The position numbers were made by a program, and so were the translations under genes. The notes below the pieces were generated by a model that was given only the letters and a program-made list of their open reading frames with translations, was not told the origin of the DNA and did no database searches. A stretch of DNA of 64,000 nt. Origin: Thaumasiovibrio sp047250365 (GTDB lineage Bacteria > Pseudomonadota > Gammaproteobacteria > Enterobacterales > Vibrionaceae). Shown here one piece after another: positions 6,554 to 15,025 of the stretch (positions within the stretch are counted from its first letter, which is position 1; each line of letters begins with the position of its first letter). The DNA lies in assembly GCF_047250365.1 (NCBI RefSeq), contig NZ_JBLBVL010000011.1:1-64000 (forward strand). Reading direction: 5' to 3'.

Positions 6554-6739
6554 AATTCTAGAGATGAATCCGATGTTAGCTTGTCTGCTACTCGTGAACA
6601 CTATGGACTGCCAGAGTACAACACGCACAATGCGCTCGTCGATGCAGTCGCAACGGCAGAGCTACTACTTGCTCAACAAGCGCGAATAACCCCGACTGGC
6701 CAAACAACCATCGGTACCCTGTACCGCTATCGTATTTAA
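6554..6739 (+). pseudogene. 3' remnant of a DnaQ-like 3'-5' exonuclease gene
   Basis: From about 6554 to TAA at 6737-6739 the plus strand encodes roughly 60 residues: SDVSLSATREHYGLPEYN, THNALVDAVATAELLLAQQA and a short tail GTLYRYRI. The H-N-A-L-V-D pattern followed by an ATAELLLAQ helix is the ExoIII motif (HxAxxD) of DEDDh exonucleases of the DNA polymerase III epsilon superfamily. The other two exonuclease motifs and the start are missing, so it is a truncated relic. It is followed by a strong bidirectional terminator. Confidence 0.7.
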
Positions 6740-6766
6740 CCTGCGCGGATTTATACGCCGATAATA

Positions 6767-6798
6767 AAAAGCAACTCGGTATTACCCCAGTTGCTTTT
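6767..6798. terminator. Bidirectional terminator, island right edge
   Basis: Perfect 10-bp stem AAAAGCAACT/AGTTGCTTTT with a 12-nt loop, A-rich on one side and T-rich on the other. It serves the exonuclease remnant (plus) and the Ntn-hydrolase gene (minus). The same loop and stem recur at 1251-1278. Confidence 0.8.
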
Positions 6799-6866
6799 CA
6801 TAAAAAAACCTTGTCATTACTCACGCTATTAACGCCACAAGATAAGGTATTTCCTCAGACTAATAT

Positions 6867-7904
6867 TTACTTACCTGAAGCAATGATTTGCTCAGTAATT
6901 TCACCAATCAAACCCGGTGTTGTCAGGTTGAACGTGATGTTTTTGCCTGACGCTTGAATCTCTTTCGCGTTGTAGTGCAGCTGAGTTGGGTTATCACCCC
7001 ACTGGTAACGGATCATCGTCTCACCAGACTGTAAGTGCTCAGTAATTGAGTACTCTGTTGCGTAGCCTGTCATCACACCATTAACTCGGCGGTTTGGCGC
7101 GTCATGTGGCACCTTCATTGGTACACCATCCAGCTTCATGATGCCATTCATTACGCTGCTAGGCTCTTTCAGGTGGCTAGCGTAGTATGAAGCATGAATG
7201 AAGCGGTCTTCTGGGTTGATGTTGCCGCCAGTGTGCAGGTTAGTGTAAAGCGCCTGCTCTTCTTTTGGTCCCCAGCTGCTTTGTGCGCGCTCAAGATTTG
7301 CCAAGTGTAGCTCGAAGTCCGGCTGGTTGGTCATTACGTTGTATTCAGCACCGTGCCAAATCAGCGATTCACCGTCACGGAATTCGATAACCGCAGAGTC
7401 ACCGCCAATATCTTGTAGGCTGAAGTGTAACTCTAGTGCCATATCAACACCTGGTAGGTTCTCTTTAACCGCAGGATTGGCTGCAATGAACTCAACCGCT
7501 TCTTCAACCGTAGCAAATTGTGATAGTAGGTGAGTTAGGTATTGAATAACACCAACGTTGCTGTCATCTGACGCATCGCTTAATACCATTCTGTTATCAA
7601 ACAGTACATTGGCACCAAGACCAGCGCTGTTAACACCATTAGAAAGAACACCGTAAGTTGATGTACCAGTCACATCATACTTTGACGTGTAAACAACGTT
7701 ATGGTTAACGTGTCCTTTATATTCAGTGCCTTGAGGTACGTTATGTACAGCAAGGTGAGTTGGCTCTAACCAATCCATTGTGCGTGAAACAAACGTGCCA
7801 GTTTCTTCGGTATTCCACAATACACGAGAACACGCTGCAGCGTTAGCGGTAAAACCTGCCGCTAACACACCACAAACAACTGTTTTTAATAGACTATGCT
7901 TCAT
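6867..7904 (-). CDS. Exported choloylglycine-hydrolase-family (linear amide C-N) hydrolase
   Basis: A 345-residue Ntn-hydrolase of the choloylglycine hydrolase / penicillin V acylase family. The first 24 residues are a signal peptide (hydrophobic VVCGVLAAGFTANAAA), and the next residue, Cys25 in ACSRVLWNTEE, is positioned to be the N-terminal nucleophile after cleavage. RTMDWLEPTHLAVHNVP carries the family's Arg and Asp, and YGVLSNGVNSAGLGANVLF and an NQPDFELHLANL stretch (family NxP asparagine) are also visible. Gram-negative members cleave amides such as penicillin V, bile salts or N-acyl homoserine lactones; the substrate is not decidable here. A LysR gene follows on the 5' side in the same orientation, 91 bp away. 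Confidence 0.88.
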   Translation of the reverse strand: MKHSLLKTVVCGVLAAGFTANAAACSRVLWNTEETGTFVSRTMDWLEPTHLAVHNVPQGTEYKGHVNHNVVYTSKYDVTGTSTYGVLSNGVNSAGLGANVLFDNRMVLSDASDDSNVGVIQYLTHLLSQFATVEEAVEFIAANPAVKENLPGVDMALELHFSLQDIGGDSAVIEFRDGESLIWHGAEYNVMTNQPDFELHLANLERAQSSWGPKEEQALYTNLHTGGNINPEDRFIHASYYASHLKEPSSVMNGIMKLDGVPMKVPHDAPNRRVNGVMTGYATEYSITEHLQSGETMIRYQWGDNPTQLHYNAKEIQASGKNITFNLTTPGLIGEITEQIIASGK

Positions 7905-7995
7905 TTTTTACCTTACTAAATACACCATAAACAACAAGGTAGATTGTACGCCAAGCAATAAAAACAAAAAAAAGCATTATGAACGCCAAATGCCA

Positions 7996-8892
7996 TCATT
8001 TATCACCAAGGTGACTAAAATGATCTTGGGAAATCGTGCGAATCAATTTCACGATGGGATCTTCCTGTAGCGCGATAGGATAAAATAGAGACAGTCCAAG
8101 GGCTGAACGGTTAGTGATCTCCTCAACCTCAACCTCAAAAAGTTCACCTTGCCTAACATGGGGAAGCGCTAACTCAGTGTTAATCACGCCCCATCCGTCG
8201 TACTTAACCATCTCAATCAGCATATCGTTACTACTAATAATGTGACACTGCGAAGAGATACTGAACAACTTAGTGGCAAAGTCTACGTTATCTTCTAGGA
8301 CATATTGTTTTTCTAGCGTTAAGTCTTCAATGAGTAAATTGCTGAGATACTTCAACTTACTTCTTCTACCAACATAAAACCCTAACTGGCTGTACCCCAG
8401 ATGACAAAACGCAATCTCTTTAGGAGGAAAATGACTTGCCGTATTGTGAGGCATGAAGGCGATACTGGCCTGACTATTTTTAATTAAATCAAAGGACTTC
8501 GCTCTTTTTTCTTGAATCCAATGTGTTTTTAAGTGTGGGAAGTCACGCGCGATGGATTGTTCAATTTTAATCGCAAGTAGCCGCGACAAAGACGCATCAT
8601 GGTAGATCGTCAGCTCTAGCGTGTTTTCACTATAAATGCTCTCAAATGTTCGATTCAGCTTATCGGTACTGTTTACGATGTGCTTCGAATGCGCATAGAT
8701 GTGTTCAGCTGCAGCATTAGGTTTTACTTTTTTCCCTATGACATCAAAGAGCTTTATAGCATAAATATCTTCGATGGCTTTCACCTGCTCTCTAACCGTT
8801 GTCCGATCTTTGTCCAATTTTTTTGCCGCAGAACTGTAGCTCTGCTCTTCATAAGTGGCACAAAATGCCGCAAGAAGTTCATAGGAAAACAT
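7996..8892 (-). CDS. LysR-type regulator (DRxTxREQV subtype)
   Basis: LysR-family transcription factor, 298 residues from ATG 8892, which has GGAG 5 bp upstream; a longer frame to 8928 lacks a site. The N-terminal helix-turn-helix is LLAAFCATYEEQSYSSAAKKLDKDRTTVREQV (about residues 5-38) followed by the linker helix and an effector domain. The recognition helix with DRTTVREQV is unlike the usual SQPAVS/S-x-x-I pattern and closely matches the LysR at 15026-15916, so the two are paralogues. It lies upstream of, and is co-oriented with, the exported Ntn-hydrolase and may regulate it. Composition is slightly AT-rich. Confidence 0.88.
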   Translation of the reverse strand: MFSYELLAAFCATYEEQSYSSAAKKLDKDRTTVREQVKAIEDIYAIKLFDVIGKKVKPNAAAEHIYAHSKHIVNSTDKLNRTFESIYSENTLELTIYHDASLSRLLAIKIEQSIARDFPHLKTHWIQEKRAKSFDLIKNSQASIAFMPHNTASHFPPKEIAFCHLGYSQLGFYVGRRSKLKYLSNLLIEDLTLEKQYVLEDNVDFATKLFSISSQCHIISSNDMLIEMVKYDGWGVINTELALPHVRQGELFEVEVEEITNRSALGLSLFYPIALQEDPIVKLIRTISQDHFSHLGDK

Positions 8893-9005
8893 GAAGACTC
8901 CACTAAGATGATATATAAACACGTTCATTTTGTAGTATGTTGAACTATAAAATCACGTTTTATTTTATATCGTGATCTTGTTCACAGGGTTTTGGTATTC
9001 TCACA

Positions 9006-9917
9006 CTATCCTCCCACCCTCTTGTCAACTTCACGTTGAATAAATTCAACCGCCGCCCTAATTTTAGGCACGCTGTAGCGATGACGCTGGTACAGTAAAT
9101 AGAGCGCAAAGTCACGCTGAGGAGTCACATTAACTGGCTCAGTGAATGATAGGGGTAGTAACCGCTCATCACTAAGGTAATCTTGCGCAGCCCAGCGAGG
9201 CAAAAATATAATGCCTTCACCATTAACTGCCTTGCGCATCAACCAATCACGATCATTTGTGGTCATCACTGCTGGTGCTGAAACGTCTTGCCACTGCTCA
9301 CCAATCTTAGCTAGCCAAGGAGTTGGGCCATTGGGTGCCCGGAAGTAGAGCCCACGATGTCGCTTGAGTGCTAACGCATTGTCTGGGGTTCCGTATTGCT
9401 CTAAATAGGCACGTGATGCTAATGGAATAAAGTTATTGTCTAAGAGTTTAGTCGCAACAATGCGCTCGTTTGGCGCATATCCACCACGTATGGCGATATC
9501 GATATTATCGCGTTCTAAAGTGGTAAGGCTGTCCGTTAGATGTACATCTAATACTATTTTTGGATAGTGCAGTGAGAAATCATCTAGAATGGGAATTAAC
9601 CACCGCTCTCCAAAGCTCACCATCGAACTAATGCGCAACGTTCCCATCGGTTCAGAATGGTAACTACGCACTGATGCGTCTGACTGCGCTAGCTCGCCAA
9701 CGATTGGTTTAACTTGGTGATAATAATCTCTCCCTACCTCAGTTAATTGCACAACACGTGTAGTACGCTGCAACAACGTGGCGCCAAGCAATTTTTCAAG
9801 ATCCGCAATACGCCGCGACAACGAAGACGCTGGCACCGAGAATTGCGCTGCCGATAACGTAAAACTGCCCGACTCAGCCACCGAGATAAAATATTTGAGG
9901 GCTCTTAACTGATCCAT
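9006..9917 (-). CDS. LysR-type regulator
   Basis: LysR-family transcription factor of 303 residues, starting at ATG 9917 (MDQLRALKYFISVAESGSF) with GGTAAG upstream; the frame open to 9968 has no better start. The helix-turn-helix is standard for the family (LSAAQFSVPASSLSRRIADLE, about residues 21-41). The effector domain includes LRISSMVSFGERWLIPIL and IDIAIRGGYAP, typical of the CrgA/AaeR-like group. It is divergent from the CurA-like oxidoreductase at 10055, with about 137 bp between the starts, the usual arrangement of a LysR protein and its target. The inducer is unknown. Confidence 0.9.
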   Translation of the reverse strand: MDQLRALKYFISVAESGSFTLSAAQFSVPASSLSRRIADLEKLLGATLLQRTTRVVQLTEVGRDYYHQVKPIVGELAQSDASVRSYHSEPMGTLRISSMVSFGERWLIPILDDFSLHYPKIVLDVHLTDSLTTLERDNIDIAIRGGYAPNERIVATKLLDNNFIPLASRAYLEQYGTPDNALALKRHRGLYFRAPNGPTPWLAKIGEQWQDVSAPAVMTTNDRDWLMRKAVNGEGIIFLPRWAAQDYLSDERLLPLSFTEPVNVTPQRDFALYLLYQRHRYSVPKIRAAVEFIQREVDKRVGG

Positions 9918-10054
9918 CTGCTTACCATTATTGCCAAAAAGACAATAGAAATTAGCATAAGCACGCATATATGTCGCCGAGTGTATGGCTTACTATAATC
10001 AACACAGTTAAAAATCAGTCATCACCTCAAGCAAACCACCATCAAGGAGTTACA

Positions 10055-11053
10055 ATGACGACATATACACAGATTCGACTCAAGGCTCGTCCATCCACCG
10101 ATCCTATCGACGCTAGCCTCTTTGACGTCGAGCATGTGCCTATGCCTGCCGCACAGGCGGGTCAGATTGTCGTTAAACAGACCTACATGTCGCTCGACCC
10201 TGCGATGCTAGGTTGGATGAGCCCAGATACCGATAGCTACATTCCACCAGTTGAGCTAGGCGATGTAATGCGTGGCTCTGGCATTGGTGAAGTGGTAGAG
10301 TCACAATCGGCAGATTTTGCTGTTGGTGATCGTGTTATGGGCATGTTCGGTTGGACAGAATACCTGCTAACTGACGGTCAAGGGATCAGAAAGGTTGATG
10401 CGAATATCGACCCTAAAATGGCACTCTCTGTCTTTGCACTGCCGGGCCTTACAGCAACAAAAGGGCTCTACTCGTTTGGTAAGCCTAAAGCAGGTGAAAC
10501 GTTAGTTGTCACTGGCGCAGCAGGCTCGGTGGGTTCGATTGTTGGTCAATTAGCAAAAGCTGATGGGCTGCGCGTTATTGGTGTGGCTGGCGGCAAAGAG
10601 AAATGCGACGTCTTAATCAATGAACTCGGCTTTGATGGTGCAATTGATTATAAATCGGCTAACTTATCTGAGGCACTAGCCTCACTGACACCCAATGGTA
10701 TTGATGTCTATTTTGAGAATACCGGTGGTCCAATTCAGCATTTAGCCTATAACCGAATGAATGCGCATGGCCGTATTGTGGTCTGTGGGCATATTGCCGA
10801 TTACCGCACACAATCACCCGCGCCTGGACCAAACTGGATGAACGTAATTAAAAAACGCCTTTCGATTCAAGGCTTCACCATGCCGGATCATTTCCACGAA
10901 GCGCCAGCACTCCTAGAGAAACTGACCCCTTACGTATTAGCTGGCAAAATCAAATATCGCTCGCATACCCTTGAGGGGCTAGAAAGTGCCATGAGCGGAT
11001 TAAACATGTTCTTCACTGGTGAAAACAAAGGTAAATTGCTCGTTAAGTTGTAA
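10055..11053 (+). CDS. CurA-like NADP-dependent oxidoreductase (MDR family)
   Basis: Zinc-independent medium-chain dehydrogenase/reductase of 332 residues, close to CurA and leukotriene B4 dehydrogenase-type enone reductases. Visible motifs are MSLDPAMLGWM (about residues 45-55), the NADPH-binding loop VVTGAAGSVGSIVGQLAK (151-168), the NGIDVYFENTGG segment and the C-terminal NKGKLLVKL. Family members reduce activated alkenes such as curcumin or prostaglandins with NADPH in the cytoplasm. The start at 10055 has AAGGAG 7 bp upstream; the frame upstream of it is not coding-like. It is divergent from a LysR gene that probably controls it and is followed by a strong terminator shared with the convergent binding-protein gene. 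Confidence 0.92.
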   Translation: MTTYTQIRLKARPSTDPIDASLFDVEHVPMPAAQAGQIVVKQTYMSLDPAMLGWMSPDTDSYIPPVELGDVMRGSGIGEVVESQSADFAVGDRVMGMFGWTEYLLTDGQGIRKVDANIDPKMALSVFALPGLTATKGLYSFGKPKAGETLVVTGAAGSVGSIVGQLAKADGLRVIGVAGGKEKCDVLINELGFDGAIDYKSANLSEALASLTPNGIDVYFENTGGPIQHLAYNRMNAHGRIVVCGHIADYRTQSPAPGPNWMNVIKKRLSIQGFTMPDHFHEAPALLEKLTPYVLAGKIKYRSHTLEGLESAMSGLNMFFTGENKGKLLVKL

Positions 11054-11080
11054 ATACCCCCTAAATCAAAACAACAAAAA

Positions 11081-11106
11081 AATGGACAAACCGAGGTTTG
11101 TCCATT
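11081..11106. terminator. Bidirectional terminator
   Basis: Perfect 12-bp stem AATGGACAAACC/GGTTTGTCCATT with a 2-nt loop, preceded by A residues and followed by TTTTC. It sits between the convergent CurA-like and binding-protein genes. Confidence 0.9.
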
Positions 11107-11141
11107 TTCATTCAAGTCAACTTAACACTATCAGCTAGCCA

Positions 11142-12803
11142 CTAACTTGTCGGTTTTAAATCAAGCACATGCAATAGACGCTCTGGGGTTCCTTCCCATA
11201 TCATTGGTCGTCCTTTCTGGTTGTCTGCCGTCCACCAGCCCGTGAATCTTTGGGTATTATACTGGTAGAAATTCGACCCAGACATCACTGGTACTGTGAC
11301 CTGATTTTCAGCAATAATTCGCTGAATTTTATGGGCAATTTTTAGCTGATCGTCTCGATTGGCCGTTTCATAAAAGCCATCAAGAAGCTTATCTAACTCG
11401 GCATTGTTCCAAAAGTGCATGGCAAAGCGAGGCATGCCTTGTTCTGTTTGCAACTTGGAGTGATAAGCACTGTTCCAATAGGTAAATGGCGTCGGACCAT
11501 GGAAGTAATTAGTGTAAGCCACATCATAGCTAGCATTGAGCATATTCTGGTTATAAACCGCAAAATCTGGTGTTCTTGCGTTGGCTTTAATCCCCACATC
11601 AGCAAGCTGCTCTACGGCTAACATGACAACATTGTTAAAATCAGTCCAACCATTAGGCGATTGAATATCAAGTGAGAATGATTTACCTGACGGAGTTTGT
11701 ACAAACCCATCACCATTTCGATCAATAAAGCCGGCTTTTTTCAATAACGCTTTTGCCCCATTAATGTCATATGTCATAAAAGGCTTAAATTCGTTATGAG
11801 TTTCAACATCTGACCACGCTTCAAAGGCATAGCCTAAGCCTGACGCAAAGTCATTGATGGTGCCATTGCCATAATTCGCGACATCTACAATATTCTGACG
11901 GTCGATAGCCATAGAGAACGCACGACGAAAATCAACATTGCTTAACACTTCATTTTTTATCGGATCGGGCGAGGTAAAGTTAAACATGAATGCCTGCGTC
12001 CCCGCCGCAGGATACCAATAACCGTGGTGCTTCGACGCGCCAACAAACGTGGTTTCGATATCCGGTACAAACGAGCCTGCCCAGTCAACTTGTGAGTCAA
12101 TCAAAGAGCCTAACACTTGGTCATTGTGGTTAAACTGTGGGGCGCGTAGGCAATCAACATCGAGGTTATCTCGGTCCCAATACGTTGGATTGCGACACTG
12201 CAAATAAAGTGAGGGAGTGAAAAGTGCAATATCAGTGAATGGACCGGTACCTACGGGGTTGGTATTTTCGAATTCAGTAATATTCTTCACATCCTTCCAA
12301 ATGTGCTGAGGCACAATCGGCACTAAGACCACTTCATAGGCTGCGTTCGTGTTAACCTCACTGAGAACAAACTTAACGGTATGCGCATCAACCTTAATCA
12401 CCTTGTCCACCAACGCATTGATACCACGATCATCAATCGTTGAGTTCTCTTTCACCATCGCAAAAGTAAAGACAACATCATCCGCGGTAAACGGCTTCCC
12501 GTCAGACCATTCAACCCCTTGTCGTAAATCAAACGTCAATGATAAAAGGTCATCACTAAAGGTGTAATTGGTTGCCAATCGAAACTCTGGTCTGTTGCCC
12601 TTCAACTCGTTAAACACCACCATTGGCTCGTAGATGAAATCACGGGCGGTATGGAGCCTTGACGGCACGTAAGGGTTAAAGTTTCGAATCATGGTGGGGT
12701 TATGGTTGGGGATAATCGTCAATTGTGACATTTCATCCACCGGATTAGCCTGTGCCACTGAAACACTGAGTAACGCAGCAGATAAGGTAAGCATTGTTTT
12801 CAT
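11142..12803 (-). CDS. Periplasmic oligosaccharide/peptide-binding protein (SBP_bac_5, CBP-like)
   Basis: Extracytoplasmic solute-binding protein of 553 residues with a cleavable signal peptide (about residues 1-19, ending AQA). It strongly resembles the Vibrio chitooligosaccharide-binding protein CBP as I remember it: FNPYVPSRLHTARDFIYEP, SFVPDIE, YPAAGTQAFMFNF, NDFASGLGYAFEAWSD, SPNGWTDFNN and the C-terminal ERLLHVLDLKPTS. CBP binds chitin oligosaccharides in the periplasm and in V. cholerae keeps the sensor ChiS in check. Here no permease or ATPase genes follow, so this is an orphan subunit that must use another transporter or act as a sensor. Fragments of this gene or a paralogue occur at 1309-1428 and 6476-6553. 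Ligand is inferred, and cellobiose-type sugars or peptides remain possible. Confidence 0.88.
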   Translation of the reverse strand: MKTMLTLSAALLSVSVAQANPVDEMSQLTIIPNHNPTMIRNFNPYVPSRLHTARDFIYEPMVVFNELKGNRPEFRLATNYTFSDDLLSLTFDLRQGVEWSDGKPFTADDVVFTFAMVKENSTIDDRGINALVDKVIKVDAHTVKFVLSEVNTNAAYEVVLVPIVPQHIWKDVKNITEFENTNPVGTGPFTDIALFTPSLYLQCRNPTYWDRDNLDVDCLRAPQFNHNDQVLGSLIDSQVDWAGSFVPDIETTFVGASKHHGYWYPAAGTQAFMFNFTSPDPIKNEVLSNVDFRRAFSMAIDRQNIVDVANYGNGTINDFASGLGYAFEAWSDVETHNEFKPFMTYDINGAKALLKKAGFIDRNGDGFVQTPSGKSFSLDIQSPNGWTDFNNVVMLAVEQLADVGIKANARTPDFAVYNQNMLNASYDVAYTNYFHGPTPFTYWNSAYHSKLQTEQGMPRFAMHFWNNAELDKLLDGFYETANRDDQLKIAHKIQRIIAENQVTVPVMSGSNFYQYNTQRFTGWWTADNQKGRPMIWEGTPERLLHVLDLKPTS

Positions 12804-13164
12804 TGTTATTCCTTATTAGTTAACACAGCCATTACTAATAAGGTGGCATACCGATAAACTCAACTCCATACTTACCAATTTGCTGTAAGGCCGTCGAATT
12901 ACAGCTTCAATTTCACCGGAGCGATATTCCTTGCAGGGATATAACAGACAAGCGTCCTTCTTACATCATTTGAAGCGATTGACTTATGCGGGAAAAGCCC
13001 GCCTTCAATCTCGCCACTCAACGTATCGCTGACTAAATCTGTTGAATTGCGAATTCACTCGCAACTCGGACTTACCAAGCTTAGCTTGCAATACGACAGA
13101 GCTATTGCATTTTATTTACGAACAAACTCACAATGCTTACCCAGGTTGGCTGAAACCCAGACAT
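12804..13164. other. Intergenic stretch upstream of the binding-protein gene
   Basis: About 360 bp with no convincing gene on either strand. It must hold the promoter of the minus-strand binding-protein gene. A small hairpin GCGGG-AAAAG-CCCGC lies near 12988-13003 and weak inverted repeats (GAATTGCGAATTC) near 13044. A 75-codon open frame starting at 13042 runs through the terminator into the next gene and looks accidental. Confidence 0.5.
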
Positions 13165-13165
13165 A

Positions 13166-13196
13166 AAAAGCCCACACCGATAAGGTATGGGCTTTT
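13166..13196. terminator. Terminator hairpin
   Basis: Stem AAAAGCCCACACC/GGTATGGGCTTTT with one mismatch and a 5-nt GATAA loop. It is placed just after the stop of the minus-strand amidohydrolase gene. Confidence 0.85.
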
Positions 13197-13227
13197 GTCT
13201 CGCTATGCTTTACTGACATTAAGTAAC

Positions 13228-14904
13228 TTAAAGCTTATAGATGGTCTCGCCGTCTTTAATTGTTTCTAGAACTGCAATCTCATTGATTCTCATGCTATCG
13301 ACGTCTAGAGGGTTCGCATCCAAGATAACAAGGTCTGCAAGTTTACCGACTTCTAAGCTACCTTTAATGTCTTCTTCAAAGTGCTGGTAAGCCGCATTGA
13401 TCGTTGTCGCTTCAAGTGCTTGGTAAGGCGTGATTTTATGCCACTCACCTAGAACATCACCGCTACGAGTTGAACGGTTCACAGACGCCCACATTGCCGT
13501 TAGCATGTCTGGAAAAAGTACCGGTGCATCCATGTGGATAGTGAACATCAGATCATTTTCATTTGCCCAACCCGTTGGAGAAATGTTTGATGCACGCCAT
13601 GGGCCAAGTACTGAATCTCTATGCCAGTCACCCCAGAAATACGTGTGTGCGGTAAAGAACGACGGGATCATGTTCAGCTTTTTCATGCGCTCAACTTGGT
13701 CAAGACGCGCAGTTTGGGCGTGGATCATCGTTGTACGGTGGTCAATATCACCCACTTCTTCAAGTGCTTTCTCAACCGCGTTCAATAAAATATCAGCTGC
13801 TGCATCACCATTCGCATGGCTAAGAATGTGTGCACCGTCTTTGAACGCTTTTAGTACTGCTGCATCCATCTCTCCTTGCGGCATAATGGCGTAGCCATGA
13901 TAGTGAAGTGCATGGTTGTGGGGTACTTCGAAGTATGGGCCCGACAAGTAAGCCGTCTTACCTTGAGGCGAACCATCACCGACCATTTTAACACCAGTTA
14001 GCTGCAAACGATTTAGGTTTGTACCGACTGGAAGTTGCGCAGCCATCTCATCGTAGTGCGTCCATTTTGCGTAGGCATGAATATCTATTTTTAGTGCGCC
14101 TGCTTCAGCAAGAGTGATAGCCAGTGGCATACTGTCATACGTCATCGCACCTTCTTGCGCGGTGGTAATACCGTAGCTGATGAACATGTCTTGAACTTTA
14201 GCAAAGTCACGGAAACCTTCCTCAGCCGTCAAACCAAGATGCGGGAATAGCGCATAAATTGCCGACTCTTCAAGTACACCGTTTGGCTCGCCATTTTCTG
14301 CACGACGAATCACACCACCAGCAGGGTTCTCAGTTTCAGCGGTGAAATTTAGACGTTCAAGCGCGGCTGAGTTACACGATGCCAAGTGACCAGAGATGTG
14401 AAGGGCACACATTGAAATATCACCAGTCGCTTCATCCAATTCCCAACGTGTTGGGTGACGACCATCAGTCATTTCTGCGTCATCATAACCCCAAGCAATA
14501 TGGATTCGATCATCAGGAAGATCGCCGCTAGTGAAGTATGGTTTAAGTGCTTTTTGCATCGCACTGATAGAGTCCGTATCACCCATTGGTGCTGGGTATA
14601 GGAACGGCGCGTTAACAAAAGGAAGGTACTGAGTGATATGGCCGTGTGCATCGATAAACCCCGGAATCATGGTTTTGCCGTCTAAGTCGCGAATTTCCGT
14701 GTTTTTACCTTTCTCTTTCAGAACTTCTTTTTGGCTACCTACGGCAATAATTTTACCATCTTTGATAGCAATCGCTTCAGCACGATCGTTTTCGCCAGTA
14801 ACGGTGACGATATCACCATTAGTGAAGATAAGGTCGGCATTCGCAAACGCCATTCCTGAGCTTAGTACCAATGCAATGGCAGCTGAGGTTTTCAATAACT
14901 TCAT
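13228..14904 (-). CDS. Exported amidohydrolase family 3 (YtcJ-like) enzyme
   Basis: Metal-dependent amidohydrolase of 558 residues with a signal peptide (MKLLKTSAAIALVLSSGMAF, cleavage about residue 21), so it acts in the periplasm. The metal-binding GFIDAHGH motif has His87 and His89; later ligands include the HANGDAAADILLNAVE segment, a TTMIHAQ segment and the Asp in FTIHMDAPV. The C-terminus (GSLEVGKLADLVILDANPL) is the classic amidohydrolase strand. The start at 14904 was chosen because it opens with the signal peptide; a longer frame to 15108 overlaps the divergent LysR gene and is not plausible. Substrates of exported YtcJ-like enzymes are mostly unknown N-acyl or imide compounds. Its neighbour LysR at 15026 is the likely regulator. 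Confidence 0.88.
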   Translation of the reverse strand: MKLLKTSAAIALVLSSGMAFANADLIFTNGDIVTVTGENDRAEAIAIKDGKIIAVGSQKEVLKEKGKNTEIRDLDGKTMIPGFIDAHGHITQYLPFVNAPFLYPAPMGDTDSISAMQKALKPYFTSGDLPDDRIHIAWGYDDAEMTDGRHPTRWELDEATGDISMCALHISGHLASCNSAALERLNFTAETENPAGGVIRRAENGEPNGVLEESAIYALFPHLGLTAEEGFRDFAKVQDMFISYGITTAQEGAMTYDSMPLAITLAEAGALKIDIHAYAKWTHYDEMAAQLPVGTNLNRLQLTGVKMVGDGSPQGKTAYLSGPYFEVPHNHALHYHGYAIMPQGEMDAAVLKAFKDGAHILSHANGDAAADILLNAVEKALEEVGDIDHRTTMIHAQTARLDQVERMKKLNMIPSFFTAHTYFWGDWHRDSVLGPWRASNISPTGWANENDLMFTIHMDAPVLFPDMLTAMWASVNRSTRSGDVLGEWHKITPYQALEATTINAAYQHFEEDIKGSLEVGKLADLVILDANPLDVDSMRINEIAVLETIKDGETIYKL

Positions 14905-15025
14905 TTTTTGTCTCTTTGTTGTGGATACATTCGTTACATCGACGCTATTATTAACGCAGCAACAAAAACAAAAAAACCAATATCGGACGGACCATCCCAC
15001 CAAATTGTTACGGCAGGCATATATT

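Noticed and set aside
12804..13164. Small RNA gene in the gap upstream of the binding-protein gene
   Set aside because: A small GC hairpin exists, but without a convincing promoter and terminator pair the call would be a guess.
13042..13269. 75-codon plus-strand frame
   Set aside because: It runs through a terminator hairpin and into the 3' end of the amidohydrolase gene; no ribosome site or family resemblance.
14633..15025. N-terminal extension of the LysR gene at 15026
   Set aside because: This part is the reverse strand of the amidohydrolase 5' end; the LysR domain begins at the GTG at 15026.
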